The translations under genes were made by a program, and so were the position numbers. From NCBI RefSeq assembly GCF_001687105.1, contig NZ_CP014596.1:310001-374000 (forward strand): a DNA stretch of 64,000 nucleotides. Direction: 5' to 3'. Within the stretch, counting starts at the first letter, position 1; each line of letters starts with the position of its first letter. The notes under the pieces are model-generated. The model worked only from the letters and a program-made list of their open reading frames with translations. It did not search any database and had not been told where the DNA came from. The stretch is from Salipiger sp. CCB-MM3. Lineage in GTDB: Bacteria; Pseudomonadota; Alphaproteobacteria; Rhodobacterales; Rhodobacteraceae. This document shows, one piece after another, positions 16,700-24,734 of the stretch.

Positions 16700-16856
16700 A
16701 GATTTGGCCGGACGCCGCAAGGTGATCATCACTTGCGCCGCGACTGGCACGGAGGCTTTGGCCTTCCGACACCGCCCGCATGGCACACCCCAAGGGAGCC
16801 TGTTTCTCCCAGCCTGCCCCCGTCGCCCCTCACAGCGCCGGGGGCTTCTTTTGTCT
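16700..16856 (+). ncRNA. Candidate small structured RNA ending in a terminator-like hairpin
   Basis: A gene-free stretch has two potential hairpins: CGCAAGGTGA/TCACTTGCG (about 16716-16737) and a 3' GCCCCCG...CGGGGGC stem followed by TTCTTTT (about 16816-16853). No protein frame explains it and no plus-strand gene ends here that would need a terminator. This arrangement resembles a free-standing small RNA. I cannot assign a family (6S-like is a guess), and both ends are approximate. Confidence 0.3.
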
Positions 16857-16865
16857 GGGGCAAGA

Positions 16866-17042
16866 GCCGGGCGAGCGCCTGCCCGGAACAAGGCCGAAGG
16901 CCGCCGGGCCAGCGCCGGCCCGTCCCCACGGGCTGGCGCTTTGCCACCTTGCACGGCGTTCGGAAGTCACGCGGATTTGCCAGGGATAAAGCGCAGACCT
17001 CAACCGTTGCGGCGCCAACCCACGGGCCAGCACCGACCCGGC
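16866..17042 (+). repeat. MITE-like dispersed repeat, copy A
   Basis: About 177 bp. It starts GCCGGGCGAGCGCCTGCCC and ends with a decayed inverted match (GGGCCAGCACCGACCCGGC). Inside are GAAGGCCGCCGGGC, GGGCTGGCGCTTT, GGCGTTCGGA and AGACCTCAA blocks shared in the same order with 25947-26121. There is no coding capacity, so it looks like a non-autonomous element or structured repeat. Confidence 0.75.
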
Positions 17043-17061
17043 TATCACCTCGCCCTACCCC

Positions 17062-17931
17062 TCACGGCTTCCTGAACAGCCGCGTCAGTTCGAACAACTC
17101 GTCCAGCCGCTCGAACCGCTCGCGCGCATCGGGCCAGCGCTCTTCCTGCGCCGCGGCGACCAGCGCCTCGACCAGCGACAGCGTGGAAATGTTGGAATCC
17201 CATGCCGAGGGAATCTCGACCCAGCAATTGAACGCGTGATCGGCAACGCTGGAGATCGGGCTCGCCCATTGATCGGTGATCAGGATCACCTGCATGCCGC
17301 GCGCCCGCGCGATCTCGGCCAGCCGCAGAAGGTTCTCTTCATAGCGGCGGATGTCGAAGATCAGCAGCGTGTCGCCCTCGGTCATGTCCAGCACATAGTG
17401 CGGCCATGTGGCGGAAGAGGAGGTCAGATGCGTCACCCGCGCGCGGATCGCCTGAAAGTGGGTGAAGGCATATTCCGCCAGCGACCGGGTGATCCGCCCG
17501 CCAACCACGTAGAGCCGCCCCTCGGTCGAGGCCAGCCGCTTGGCCGCCGCATCGAACTGGGCGGCATCGATATTGGCGAAGGTCTGGCGCAGGTTCTGCG
17601 TCACCGCCTCGGCAAACCGGTTGAGCAGATGCGACTCGGGCGCCTCCGAGGCCCAGACCGCGCGGCGCGCCTCGGGGCCCGAGACCTTGGCCTGCAATTC
17701 CGACAGCAGCGCCGCATGGAAGGCCGGATAGCCCTTGAACCCCAGCTTCTGCACCATCCGCGCCACCGTCGGCGTCGAGACCCCGGCATTGGATGCCGCA
17801 GCGGTGATCGAGGCGATTCCCGCGCCGGGATAATCGTCGAGCAAGGCCTGCGCGAACTTGCGCTCCGAGTTGGTCAGATGCGCGTAATGCTCACGAATGA
17901 GCTGGCGCACGGTGCCTGTCGGGCTGGTCAA
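17062..17931 (-). CDS. MurR/RpiR-family transcriptional regulator
   Basis: About 289 residues from a TTG at 17931, chosen because GAGGAG lies six nt upstream; longer frames lack a better site. An N-terminal HTH_6 domain (about 5-80: LTNSERKFAQALLDDYP, NAGVSTPTVARMVQKLGF) is followed by a SIS domain (about 120-250: LYVVGGRITRSLAEYAFTHF, ITDQWASPISSVADHAF). SIS domains in this family sense phosphosugars or other small metabolites. It is divergent from the N-formylglutamate amidohydrolase-like gene and the TRAP catabolic operon and is the likely local regulator. Confidence 0.92.
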   Translation of the reverse strand: MTSPTGTVRQLIREHYAHLTNSERKFAQALLDDYPGAGIASITAAASNAGVSTPTVARMVQKLGFKGYPAFHAALLSELQAKVSGPEARRAVWASEAPESHLLNRFAEAVTQNLRQTFANIDAAQFDAAAKRLASTEGRLYVVGGRITRSLAEYAFTHFQAIRARVTHLTSSSATWPHYVLDMTEGDTLLIFDIRRYEENLLRLAEIARARGMQVILITDQWASPISSVADHAFNCWVEIPSAWDSNISTLSLVEALVAAAQEERWPDARERFERLDELFELTRLFRKP

Positions 17932-18041
17932 CGGCGGCTCCTCTTCGTCTGAGGTCCAAAATTTGAGCAGATATTCTTGGCACTTCACGCCCCCCCGGTG
18001 TTGCGGGAACCCGCTCTGAAAAAATATTGACGCATTACAAG

Positions 18042-18071
18042 CCTCGTGGAAAGGTTTTTCCAAACACGAGG
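18042..18071. promoter_or_regulatory. Inverted repeat at the start of the amidohydrolase-TRAP operon
   Basis: CCTCGTG (18042-18048) and CACGAGG (18065-18071) flank an inner GGAAA/TTTCC pair, giving a nested dyad of 30 bp. Its right arm overlaps the purine-rich ribosome site (18068-18075) before the GTG start at 18081. It may be an RpiR operator or an RNA hairpin that hides the ribosome site. Confidence 0.5.
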
Positions 18072-18080
18072 GGGACAGCC

Positions 18081-18854
18081 GTGCAGCAAGAGGACGCGAC
18101 CGCATTCGAGGTACGCAGGGCCATGGGAAAAGGCCCGGCCCTGTTCCTGTGCGAACACGCCTCCAACGCCATTCCCGCACGCTACGACGGGCTCGGCCTT
18201 TCCGAAGCCGCCCGGCAGAGCCACGCCGCATGGGACCCGGGCGCGCTCGCGCTTGCCGAGCGGATGGCCGAGGCGCTGGATGCGCCGCTGGTGGCAGGCG
18301 CGGTCTCGCGGCTGGTCTATGATCTCAACCGCCCGCCCGAGGTGCCCTCGGCAATGCCCGAAAAGACCGAGACCGTCGATGTGCCGGGCAACCGCGCGCT
18401 CGACGAGGCGGCCCGCGCGCAGCGTGCCCGCGACATCTACGATCCGTTCTGCGCCGCCGTGACCGGCGCCGTGGTCACCCGCAAGACGCTGGGCACGCCC
18501 TTTGCCCTTGTCACCGTGCACAGCTTCACGCCCACATGGTTCGGCATCCAGCGCGAGGTCGAGATCGGCATCCTGCATGACGAAGACAGCCGTCTCGCCG
18601 ATTACATGCTCGAAGAAGCGACCCGCCTGCCCGGTCGCCGCATCGCCCGAAACGATCCCTATGGCCCCGAGGACGGGGTGACCCATTCGCTGAAACTGCA
18701 CGGCATGGGGAATGATCTGCCGAACGTGATGATCGAGGTCCGCAACGACCTGCTGGCCGATGAGACCGGCATTGAGACCATCGCCGGCGAACTGCTGACC
18801 CTGCTGCGCCCAGCGCTGGCGGGGCTTGGACTTACGGAGACGAACAATGCCTGA
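18081..18854 (+). CDS. N-formylglutamate amidohydrolase-family enzyme
   Basis: A 257-residue member of the FGase family (PF05013 type). Recognisable blocks are ALFLCEHASNAIPARY, VSRLVYDLNRPPE, FALVTVHSFTPTW and VMIEVRNDLL, which hold the usual metal and substrate residues. HutG-type enzymes release formate and glutamate from N-formylglutamate. The GTG at 18081 follows GAGGGGGA by five nt; an ATG at 18123 is the alternative. It is the first gene of the TRAP operon and overlaps the small permease by 8 nt. With a gamma-glutamyl ligase-like gene downstream, it could instead cleave a gamma-glutamyl amide; that is inference. Confidence 0.85.
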   Translation: MQQEDATAFEVRRAMGKGPALFLCEHASNAIPARYDGLGLSEAARQSHAAWDPGALALAERMAEALDAPLVAGAVSRLVYDLNRPPEVPSAMPEKTETVDVPGNRALDEAARAQRARDIYDPFCAAVTGAVVTRKTLGTPFALVTVHSFTPTWFGIQREVEIGILHDEDSRLADYMLEEATRLPGRRIARNDPYGPEDGVTHSLKLHGMGNDLPNVMIEVRNDLLADETGIETIAGELLTLLRPALAGLGLTETNNA

Positions 18855-19443
18855 GGCCATGGTCTCTTATGTCCGCATCATCGACCGGATGAACCGCCTT
18901 ATCGGGCGGTTCGCCATGTATCTAATCTTTGTGCTGATCGGCGTGCTGCTCTGGTCGTCGGTGTCGAAGACCTTCTTCACCCCCACGCTTTGGACGCTGG
19001 AGACCGCGCAGTTCATCATGGTCGCCTATTACGTGCTGGGCGGGCCCTATTCGATCCAGATGGGCTCGAACGTGCGGATGGACTTCTTCTATGGCGACTG
19101 GTCGCCGCGCCGCAAGGCGATGGTCGATGTGATCACCATCTGGTTCCTGCTGTTCTACCTCGGCGTGCTGCTCTGGGGAGCGATCAGTTCCACCGCCTAT
19201 AGCTTTGGCTATTTCGGCACCGAGCCGTTCAAGTTCTTCGGCCAGCTGATCTGGGCCTTCGTCACCGGCGGGCCGGACGCGGCGGGAGAGCTCATGGGCT
19301 ATCTCGAGCGCAGCCCGAGCGCGTGGCGTCCCTACGTCTGGCCGGTGAAAGTCATCCTGTGCTTCGGGGTCACGCTGATGATCCTGCAATGCGTCGCCGA
19401 GTTCTTCCGCGACATCGCCCGCATCCGCGGAGAGGAAATCTGA
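18847..19443 (+). CDS. TRAP transporter small permease (DctQ-type)
   Basis: A 198-residue inner-membrane protein with four predicted membrane segments, in the DctQ layout (MYLIFVLIGVLLWSSV, TAQFIMVAYYVLGG, IWFLLFYLGVLLWGA, VILCFGVTLMILQCV). The N(V)RMDFFYGDWSPR block between segments 2 and 3 is characteristic. An extended loop (about 120-160) is longer than in minimal DctQ proteins and is seen in the larger Roseobacter versions. GGAG lies about seven nt ahead of the ATG. Its stop overlaps the large permease start (TGATG). Confidence 0.92.
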   Translation: MPEAMVSYVRIIDRMNRLIGRFAMYLIFVLIGVLLWSSVSKTFFTPTLWTLETAQFIMVAYYVLGGPYSIQMGSNVRMDFFYGDWSPRRKAMVDVITIWFLLFYLGVLLWGAISSTAYSFGYFGTEPFKFFGQLIWAFVTGGPDAAGELMGYLERSPSAWRPYVWPVKVILCFGVTLMILQCVAEFFRDIARIRGEEI

Positions 19444-20768
19444 TGTCGCAAGACCTGATCGCTATTGTCATGTTCTCGGGCATGCTGGGCCTTCTGCTGA
19501 CCGGCCAGCGCGTGTTCGGCGCCATCGGCTTTGTCGCCGTGCTGGCGGCGCTGTTCCTCTGGGGGGATCGTGGCGGCTTTGATCTGGGCTTTGCCGCCTC
19601 GATCAAGCTGATGAAATGGTATCCGCTGCTGACGCTGCCGATGTTCATCTTCATGGGCTATGTGCTGTCGGAATCGAAGATCGCCGATGACCTCTACAAG
19701 ATGTTCCACGTCTGGATGGGCGGGCTGCCCGGCGGTCTGGCGGTGGGCACCATCGGGCTGATGGTGCTGATCTCGGCGATGAACGGCCTTTCCGTGGCGG
19801 GCATGGCCATCGGCGCCACCATCGCCCTGCCCGAACTTCTGAAACGCGGCTACGACAAGCGCATGGTCACCGGGGTGATCCAAGCCGGGTCAAGTCTGGG
19901 CATCCTCGTGCCGCCCTCTGTGGTGCTGGTGCTCTACGCGATGATCGCGCGCCAGCCGGTGGGGCAACTGTGGCTGGCCGGGATCATTCCCGGGCTGGTG
20001 ATGGCCGCGGGCTTCGTCATCTACATCATCATCCGCTGCCGCCTGAATCCCGCGCTCGGACCGGTGCTGCCCAAAGCAGACCGCGATATCCCCATGTCGG
20101 AAAAGCTGCGCCTGCTGAGCGCGGGCCTGCTGCCGCTGATCATCTTCGCGGTGATGATGGTGCCCTTCGTCAACGGTTGGACCTCGCTTGTGGAAAGCTC
20201 GGCCATCGGTGCCATCGCCGCCTTCCTCGCCGCGGTGATCAAGGGCCGGATGACCCGCGAGGTCTTCGAGACCTCGGTGCGGCAGACACTGGGCGTGTCG
20301 TGCATGTTCATGTGGATCATTCTTGCCGCCCTCGCCTTCGGCGCGGTGTTCGACGGGCTGGGCGCGGTCAACGCCATCGAGACGCTGTTCACCGAAAAGC
20401 TGGGCCTCTCGCCGTGGATGATCCTCATCCTGATGCAGCTGAGCTTCATCGTCATGGGCACCTTCCTCGACGACACGGCAATGCTGGTGATCGTGGCGCC
20501 TCTCTATGTGCCGCTGGTGGGGGCGCTCGGTTTCGATCTGGTGTGGTACGGTGTGCTTTACACGATCACCTGCCAGATCGCCTATATGACACCGCCCTTC
20601 GGCTATAACCTCTTCCTGATGCGCGCCATGGCCCCGCCCGAGATCGGCCTGCGCGACATCTACACCTCGATCATCCCCTTCGTCGGTGTGATGACCGTGG
20701 TGCTTGCCATCATCATGATCTTCCCCGAGCTCGCCCTTTGGCTGCCGGACCTGGTTTACGACAAGTAA
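19443..20768 (+). CDS. TRAP transporter large permease (DctM-type)
   Basis: A 441-residue protein with about twelve hydrophobic segments and the DctM hallmarks GSSLGILVPPSVVLVLYA and MGTFLDDTAMLVIVAPL. It carries the sodium-coupled transport of the substrate delivered by the periplasmic binding protein encoded next. Full length. It overlaps the small permease by one nt. A short GC stem lies between this gene and the binding protein gene (20775-20795), which may help set their different expression. Confidence 0.95.
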   Translation: MSQDLIAIVMFSGMLGLLLTGQRVFGAIGFVAVLAALFLWGDRGGFDLGFAASIKLMKWYPLLTLPMFIFMGYVLSESKIADDLYKMFHVWMGGLPGGLAVGTIGLMVLISAMNGLSVAGMAIGATIALPELLKRGYDKRMVTGVIQAGSSLGILVPPSVVLVLYAMIARQPVGQLWLAGIIPGLVMAAGFVIYIIIRCRLNPALGPVLPKADRDIPMSEKLRLLSAGLLPLIIFAVMMVPFVNGWTSLVESSAIGAIAAFLAAVIKGRMTREVFETSVRQTLGVSCMFMWIILAALAFGAVFDGLGAVNAIETLFTEKLGLSPWMILILMQLSFIVMGTFLDDTAMLVIVAPLYVPLVGALGFDLVWYGVLYTITCQIAYMTPPFGYNLFLMRAMAPPEIGLRDIYTSIIPFVGVMTVVLAIIMIFPELALWLPDLVYDK

Positions 20769-20825
20769 AAAAGAGACCCCCGCAAAGAGGGGCGCATACT
20801 TCAACCATCCAACAGGAGAGACAAG

Positions 20826-21863
20826 ATGACCCTGACACGACGCAAGATCCTTAGCGGGGCCGCCCTCGCCGCTCCGGCGGCGCTGGCCGCGCCCTCCATC
20901 GGCCGCGCACAGGAACCGATCAAATGGCGCTTCCAGACCTACGCGGGCGCCGCCCTCGGCGAACAAGTGACCAAGCCGATCATCGACTACATCAACACCG
21001 CCGCACAGGGCGAGCTGGAGATCGAGCTCTACTACGCCGACCAGATCGTGCCCACCGGCGAGCTGTTCCAGGCGCTGCAGCGCGGCACCATCGACGCCGT
21101 GCACTCGGATGACGACTCCATGGCCTCGCCGACCCCGATGCGCGTCTTCGGCGGCTACTTCCCCTTTGCCACCAAGCACATCCTCGACGTGCCGGTGCTT
21201 TTCGAGCAGTACGGCCTCGCCGACATCTGGCGCGCCGAGTACGAGAAGGTCGGCGTCACGTGGCTCTCGGCCGCCGGTCAGGACCCGTGTAACTTCAACA
21301 CCAAGAAAGAGATCACCAGCCTTGCCGATCTCGACGGGCTGAAGCTCTACACCTTCCCCACCGCTGGCCGCTTCCTGAGCCAGTTCGGCGTGGTGCCGGT
21401 GAACATCCCCTATGAGGATGCCGAAGTTGCCGTGCAGACCGGCGAGCTTGACGGCATGGCGTGGTCGGGCATCACCGAAGACTACACCGTGGGCTGGGCG
21501 GAAGTGACCGACTACTTCCTCACCAACAACATCTCTGGCGCGTGGATCGGTTCGATCTTCGTTAACCAGCAGCGTTGGGCCGACCTGCCCGAGCACCTCA
21601 AGACGCTGGTGATGTCCGCGATCAAGGCCGCCGACACCTACCGCAACCAGTGGTACTGGGGCGGCGAAGCCAAGCTGCGCGCCACCGGCGACAAGCTGCA
21701 GCTGCGCTCGGTGCCGCCGGAGGAATGGGCCGAGGTCGAGAACGCCGCCAAGGAGTTCTGGAAAGAGATCGCGCAGGAAGGCGAAGTGCACGCCAAGGTC
21801 GTGTCGATCTTCGAAGAGTACAACGGCGTGATCAACCAAGCGGGCCCGCCCTACACCTTCTGA
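20826..21863 (+). CDS. TRAP transporter substrate-binding protein (DctP-type)
   Basis: A 345-residue periplasmic receptor. The N-terminus MTLTRRKILSGAALAAPAAL has a twin-arginine (TRRKIL) signal, so export is probably by Tat, with cleavage after GRAQ. The DctP fold is shown by KWRFQTYAG, QALQRGTIDAVHSD and the LDGLKLYTFPTAGRF strand where an Arg usually salt-bridges a carboxylate ligand. The ligand therefore probably has a carboxylate, but the true substrate is unknown. An AGGAG-type site precedes the ATG. It sits between its permeases and the ligase/dehydrogenase genes. Confidence 0.93.
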   Translation: MTLTRRKILSGAALAAPAALAAPSIGRAQEPIKWRFQTYAGAALGEQVTKPIIDYINTAAQGELEIELYYADQIVPTGELFQALQRGTIDAVHSDDDSMASPTPMRVFGGYFPFATKHILDVPVLFEQYGLADIWRAEYEKVGVTWLSAAGQDPCNFNTKKEITSLADLDGLKLYTFPTAGRFLSQFGVVPVNIPYEDAEVAVQTGELDGMAWSGITEDYTVGWAEVTDYFLTNNISGAWIGSIFVNQQRWADLPEHLKTLVMSAIKAADTYRNQWYWGGEAKLRATGDKLQLRSVPPEEWAEVENAAKEFWKEIAQEGEVHAKVVSIFEEYNGVINQAGPPYTF

Positions 21864-21979
21864 TCCACTTCCCTTACGACACCCGGCCTCCGCGCATCTT
21901 GCGCGGGGGCCAGCTCTGTAGAACCAAGAGACGACGATGCCGCGATGCCGTCGCGGCCTGCCCAGCAAGGAGCCCCGGA

Positions 21980-23344
21980 ATGGCTGCCCCAATGACTCTC
22001 GACCAACTCAAGGATGCCGCCAAGAGCGGTGAGATCGACACCGTGCTTGCCTGCATCATCGACATGCAGGGCCGTCTGCAGGGCAAGCGGTTCCACATCT
22101 CGAATTTCCTCGAGCAGGCGATCAACGAGACCCATTGCTGCAACTACCTGCTGGCGACAGACCTCGTGATGAGCACCCCCGAAGGCTTTGCTTCGACAAG
22201 CTGGGCCTCGGGCTACGGCGACTATGTGATGAAGCCCGATCTCGCGACGCTGCGCCCCGTGCCGTGGCTCGAGGGCACCGCGATGATCCTGTGCGACGTG
22301 ATGGATCACCACACCCACGCCCCGGCCTTCGAGTCGCCGCGCCAGATCCTGCAGGCGCAGATCGCCCGCGCCGAGGCCATGGGCCTCACTCCGATGATGG
22401 CGACCGAGCTGGAGTTCTTCCTCTACGCTCGCTCCTTCGACGAGATTCGCCACAGCGGTTGGCGCGATCTCGAGACGCTCTCGCCCTACAATCAGGATTA
22501 TTCCATCCAGCTCACCAGCCGCGAGGAATACGTGCTGCGGCCGATCCGCAACCATCTCTATGCCATGGGCGTGCCGGTGGAATGCACCAAGGGCGAGGCC
22601 GAGACCGGGCAGGAAGAGCTCAACATCCGCTATGCCGACGCGCTGGCCTGCGCCGATCACCACGCGCTGGCCAAACACGCGGTCAAAGAGATCGCCCACC
22701 AGCACGGCCATGCCGCGACCTTCATGTCGAAGTGGCAGGCCGACAAGGTCGGCAGCGCCGCGCATATCCACCAGTCGCTGTTCGCGGGCGATGACAACGC
22801 CTTCTACGACAAGGACGGCGCGCATGGCATGTCGCAGACCATGAAGCATTACGTCGCGGGCCTGCTGAAATACGCGCCCGACGTGACGCTGTTCATGGCG
22901 CCCTATATCAACAGCTACAAACGCTTTGCGCCCGGCACCTTCGCCCCCACCAAGACCGCGTGGAGCATCGACAACCGCACCGCCGGGTTCCGCCTCGTCG
23001 GCGAGGACAGCAAGGGCGTGCGCATCGAATGCCGCATCCCCGGCTCGGACATGAACCCCTATCTCGCCTGCGCCGCGCAGCTGGCGGCGGGCCTTGCGGG
23101 GATCGAAGAGACGCTCGAACTGCCCGACCCGGCACAGGGCGATATCTACGGCATGGACGATGTGCCCGACGTGCCCAGCACCCTGCGCGCCGCCATCCTC
23201 GCCTTTGGCGGCTCGAAGATGATGCGCGACGCCTTCGGTGATAAGGTGGTGGATCACTACGCCCATGCCGCCAACATCGAGCAGCAAGATTTCGACCGCG
23301 CCGTCACCGACTACGAGCTGGCGCGCGGCTTCGAGAGAGCGTGA
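21980..23344 (+). CDS. Glutamine synthetase-like gamma-glutamyl ligase
   Basis: A 454-residue protein with the glutamine synthetase fold: beta-grasp domain at about 15-110 and catalytic domain at about 115-450. Metal and ATP residues are in ATELEFFLY, KGEAETGQEELNI, HGHAATFMSKW, GSAAHIHQSL and NRTAGFRL. Inserts and divergence from GlnA, and the genomic setting, fit ligases such as PuuA, GlnA4 or IpuC, which join glutamate to an amine. The ATG at 21980 has AAGGAG seven nt upstream. Followed 10 nt later by an aldehyde dehydrogenase. Housekeeping GlnA is unlikely because no glnB is adjacent and the operon is catabolic. Confidence 0.88.
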   Translation: MAAPMTLDQLKDAAKSGEIDTVLACIIDMQGRLQGKRFHISNFLEQAINETHCCNYLLATDLVMSTPEGFASTSWASGYGDYVMKPDLATLRPVPWLEGTAMILCDVMDHHTHAPAFESPRQILQAQIARAEAMGLTPMMATELEFFLYARSFDEIRHSGWRDLETLSPYNQDYSIQLTSREEYVLRPIRNHLYAMGVPVECTKGEAETGQEELNIRYADALACADHHALAKHAVKEIAHQHGHAATFMSKWQADKVGSAAHIHQSLFAGDDNAFYDKDGAHGMSQTMKHYVAGLLKYAPDVTLFMAPYINSYKRFAPGTFAPTKTAWSIDNRTAGFRLVGEDSKGVRIECRIPGSDMNPYLACAAQLAAGLAGIEETLELPDPAQGDIYGMDDVPDVPSTLRAAILAFGGSKMMRDAFGDKVVDHYAHAANIEQQDFDRAVTDYELARGFERA

Positions 23345-23354
23345 AGAGGACACT

Positions 23355-24734
23355 ATGACAACGCTGAACTGCATTTCCCCCATCGACGGCTCGGTCTTTG
23401 CCTCGCGCGAGACCCTTTCGCTGGAGATGGCCCGCGAGGCCGCGGCATCGGCCCGCGCCGCGCAGGCCGCATGGGCTGCCCGCCCGCTGGCCGAGCGTAT
23501 CGAGCTGGTGATGAAGGGCGTCGCCGAGATCGGCGCGCAGAACGATCAGATCGTCCCCGAACTGGCGCAGATGATGGGCCGCCCGGTCCGCTACGGCGGC
23601 GAATTCGGCGGCTTCAACGAGCGCGCCTCGCATATGGCCGAGATCGCCGCAGGCGCATTGGCGGACATCGAGGTTGGCGAGGATGCCACCTTCAAGCGCT
23701 ACATCAAGCGCGTGCCGCATGGCGTGGTCTTCGTGGTCTCGCCGTGGAACTACCCCTATATGACCGCGATCAACACCGTGGCCCCGGCGCTCATCGCGGG
23801 CAACACCGTGGTTCTGAAGGGCGCGACGCAGACGCTGCTCGTGGGCGAGCGGCTTGCCAATGCCTTCCACAAGGCGGGCGTGCCCGAGGCGGTGTTCCAG
23901 AACCTCTATCTCGACCATGACACCACCTCGGCCCTCATCGCCGAAGGCGCCTTCAACTTCGTCAACTTCACCGGCTCGGTCGGCGGCGGCAAGGCCATCG
24001 AACGCGCTGCGGCGGGCACCTTCACCGGCCTCGGGCTGGAGCTTGGCGGCAAGGATCCGGGCTATGTGATGGAGGATGCGGATGTGGACGCGGCGGTCGA
24101 CACGCTGATCGACGGCGCCATGTTCAACTCCGGCCAGTGCTGCTGCGGGATCGAGCGGATCTACGTGCACGAAAGCCTCTTCGACGCCTTCGTCGAGAAG
24201 GCCGTGGCGGTAGTCAAAGGCTACAAGCTCGGCAACCCGCTCGACGAGGCGACCACCATCGGCCCGATGGCCAACGTGCGCTTCGCGGATGAGGTGCGCG
24301 CGCAGATCAAAGAGGCGCTGGAGATGGGCGCCAAGGCGCATATCGACACCCTCCCCGAGGACGATGGCGGCGCCTATCTGACGCCGCAGATCCTCACCAA
24401 TGTCACCCACGAGATGCGCGTCATGCGCGACGAGAGCTTCGGCCCGGTCGTGGGCATCATGCCCGTCAAGGACGACGCCGAGGCCATCGCCCTGATGAAC
24501 GACAGCCCCTTCGGCCTCACCGCCTCGCTCTGGACGCAGGACGTCGAGCGCGCGCAGGCCGTAGGCGATGCCATCGAAACCGGCACCATCTTCATGAACC
24601 GCGCCGATTACCTCGATCCGGGCCTCTGCTGGACCGGCTGCAAGCAGACCGGGCGCGGCGGCGGCCTGTCGGTCATCGGCTATCACAACCTCACCCGCCC
24701 CAAATCCTACCATCTCAAGAAGGTGACGAAATGA
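23355..24734 (+). CDS. Aldehyde dehydrogenase
   Basis: A 459-residue NAD(P)-dependent aldehyde dehydrogenase. The cofactor block is SPWNYPYMTAIN, the glycine motif FTGSVGGGKAIE, general base Glu in LELGGKDPGYV, and the nucleophile Cys lies in FNSGQCCCGIERI. It should convert an aldehyde made by the next gene, an iron alcohol dehydrogenase, to an acid. AGAGGA precedes the ATG by about five nt. It overlaps the alcohol dehydrogenase start by 4 nt (ATGA). The substrate may be a free or gamma-glutamylated amino aldehyde. Confidence 0.93.
   Translation: MTTLNCISPIDGSVFASRETLSLEMAREAAASARAAQAAWAARPLAERIELVMKGVAEIGAQNDQIVPELAQMMGRPVRYGGEFGGFNERASHMAEIAAGALADIEVGEDATFKRYIKRVPHGVVFVVSPWNYPYMTAINTVAPALIAGNTVVLKGATQTLLVGERLANAFHKAGVPEAVFQNLYLDHDTTSALIAEGAFNFVNFTGSVGGGKAIERAAAGTFTGLGLELGGKDPGYVMEDADVDAAVDTLIDGAMFNSGQCCCGIERIYVHESLFDAFVEKAVAVVKGYKLGNPLDEATTIGPMANVRFADEVRAQIKEALEMGAKAHIDTLPEDDGGAYLTPQILTNVTHEMRVMRDESFGPVVGIMPVKDDAEAIALMNDSPFGLTASLWTQDVERAQAVGDAIETGTIFMNRADYLDPGLCWTGCKQTGRGGGLSVIGYHNLTRPKSYHLKKVTK

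Noticed and set aside
16733-17239. A plus-strand frame of 168 residues over the MITE-like repeat
   Set aside because: The composition is low-complexity Pro/Arg/Ala, it covers the repeat and ends in the rpiR gene on the other strand, and it has no ribosome site.
19890-21992. A 700-residue minus-strand frame across the TRAP large permease and receptor genes
   Set aside because: Shadow of well-supported TRAP genes, His/Asp/Arg-rich with no domain.
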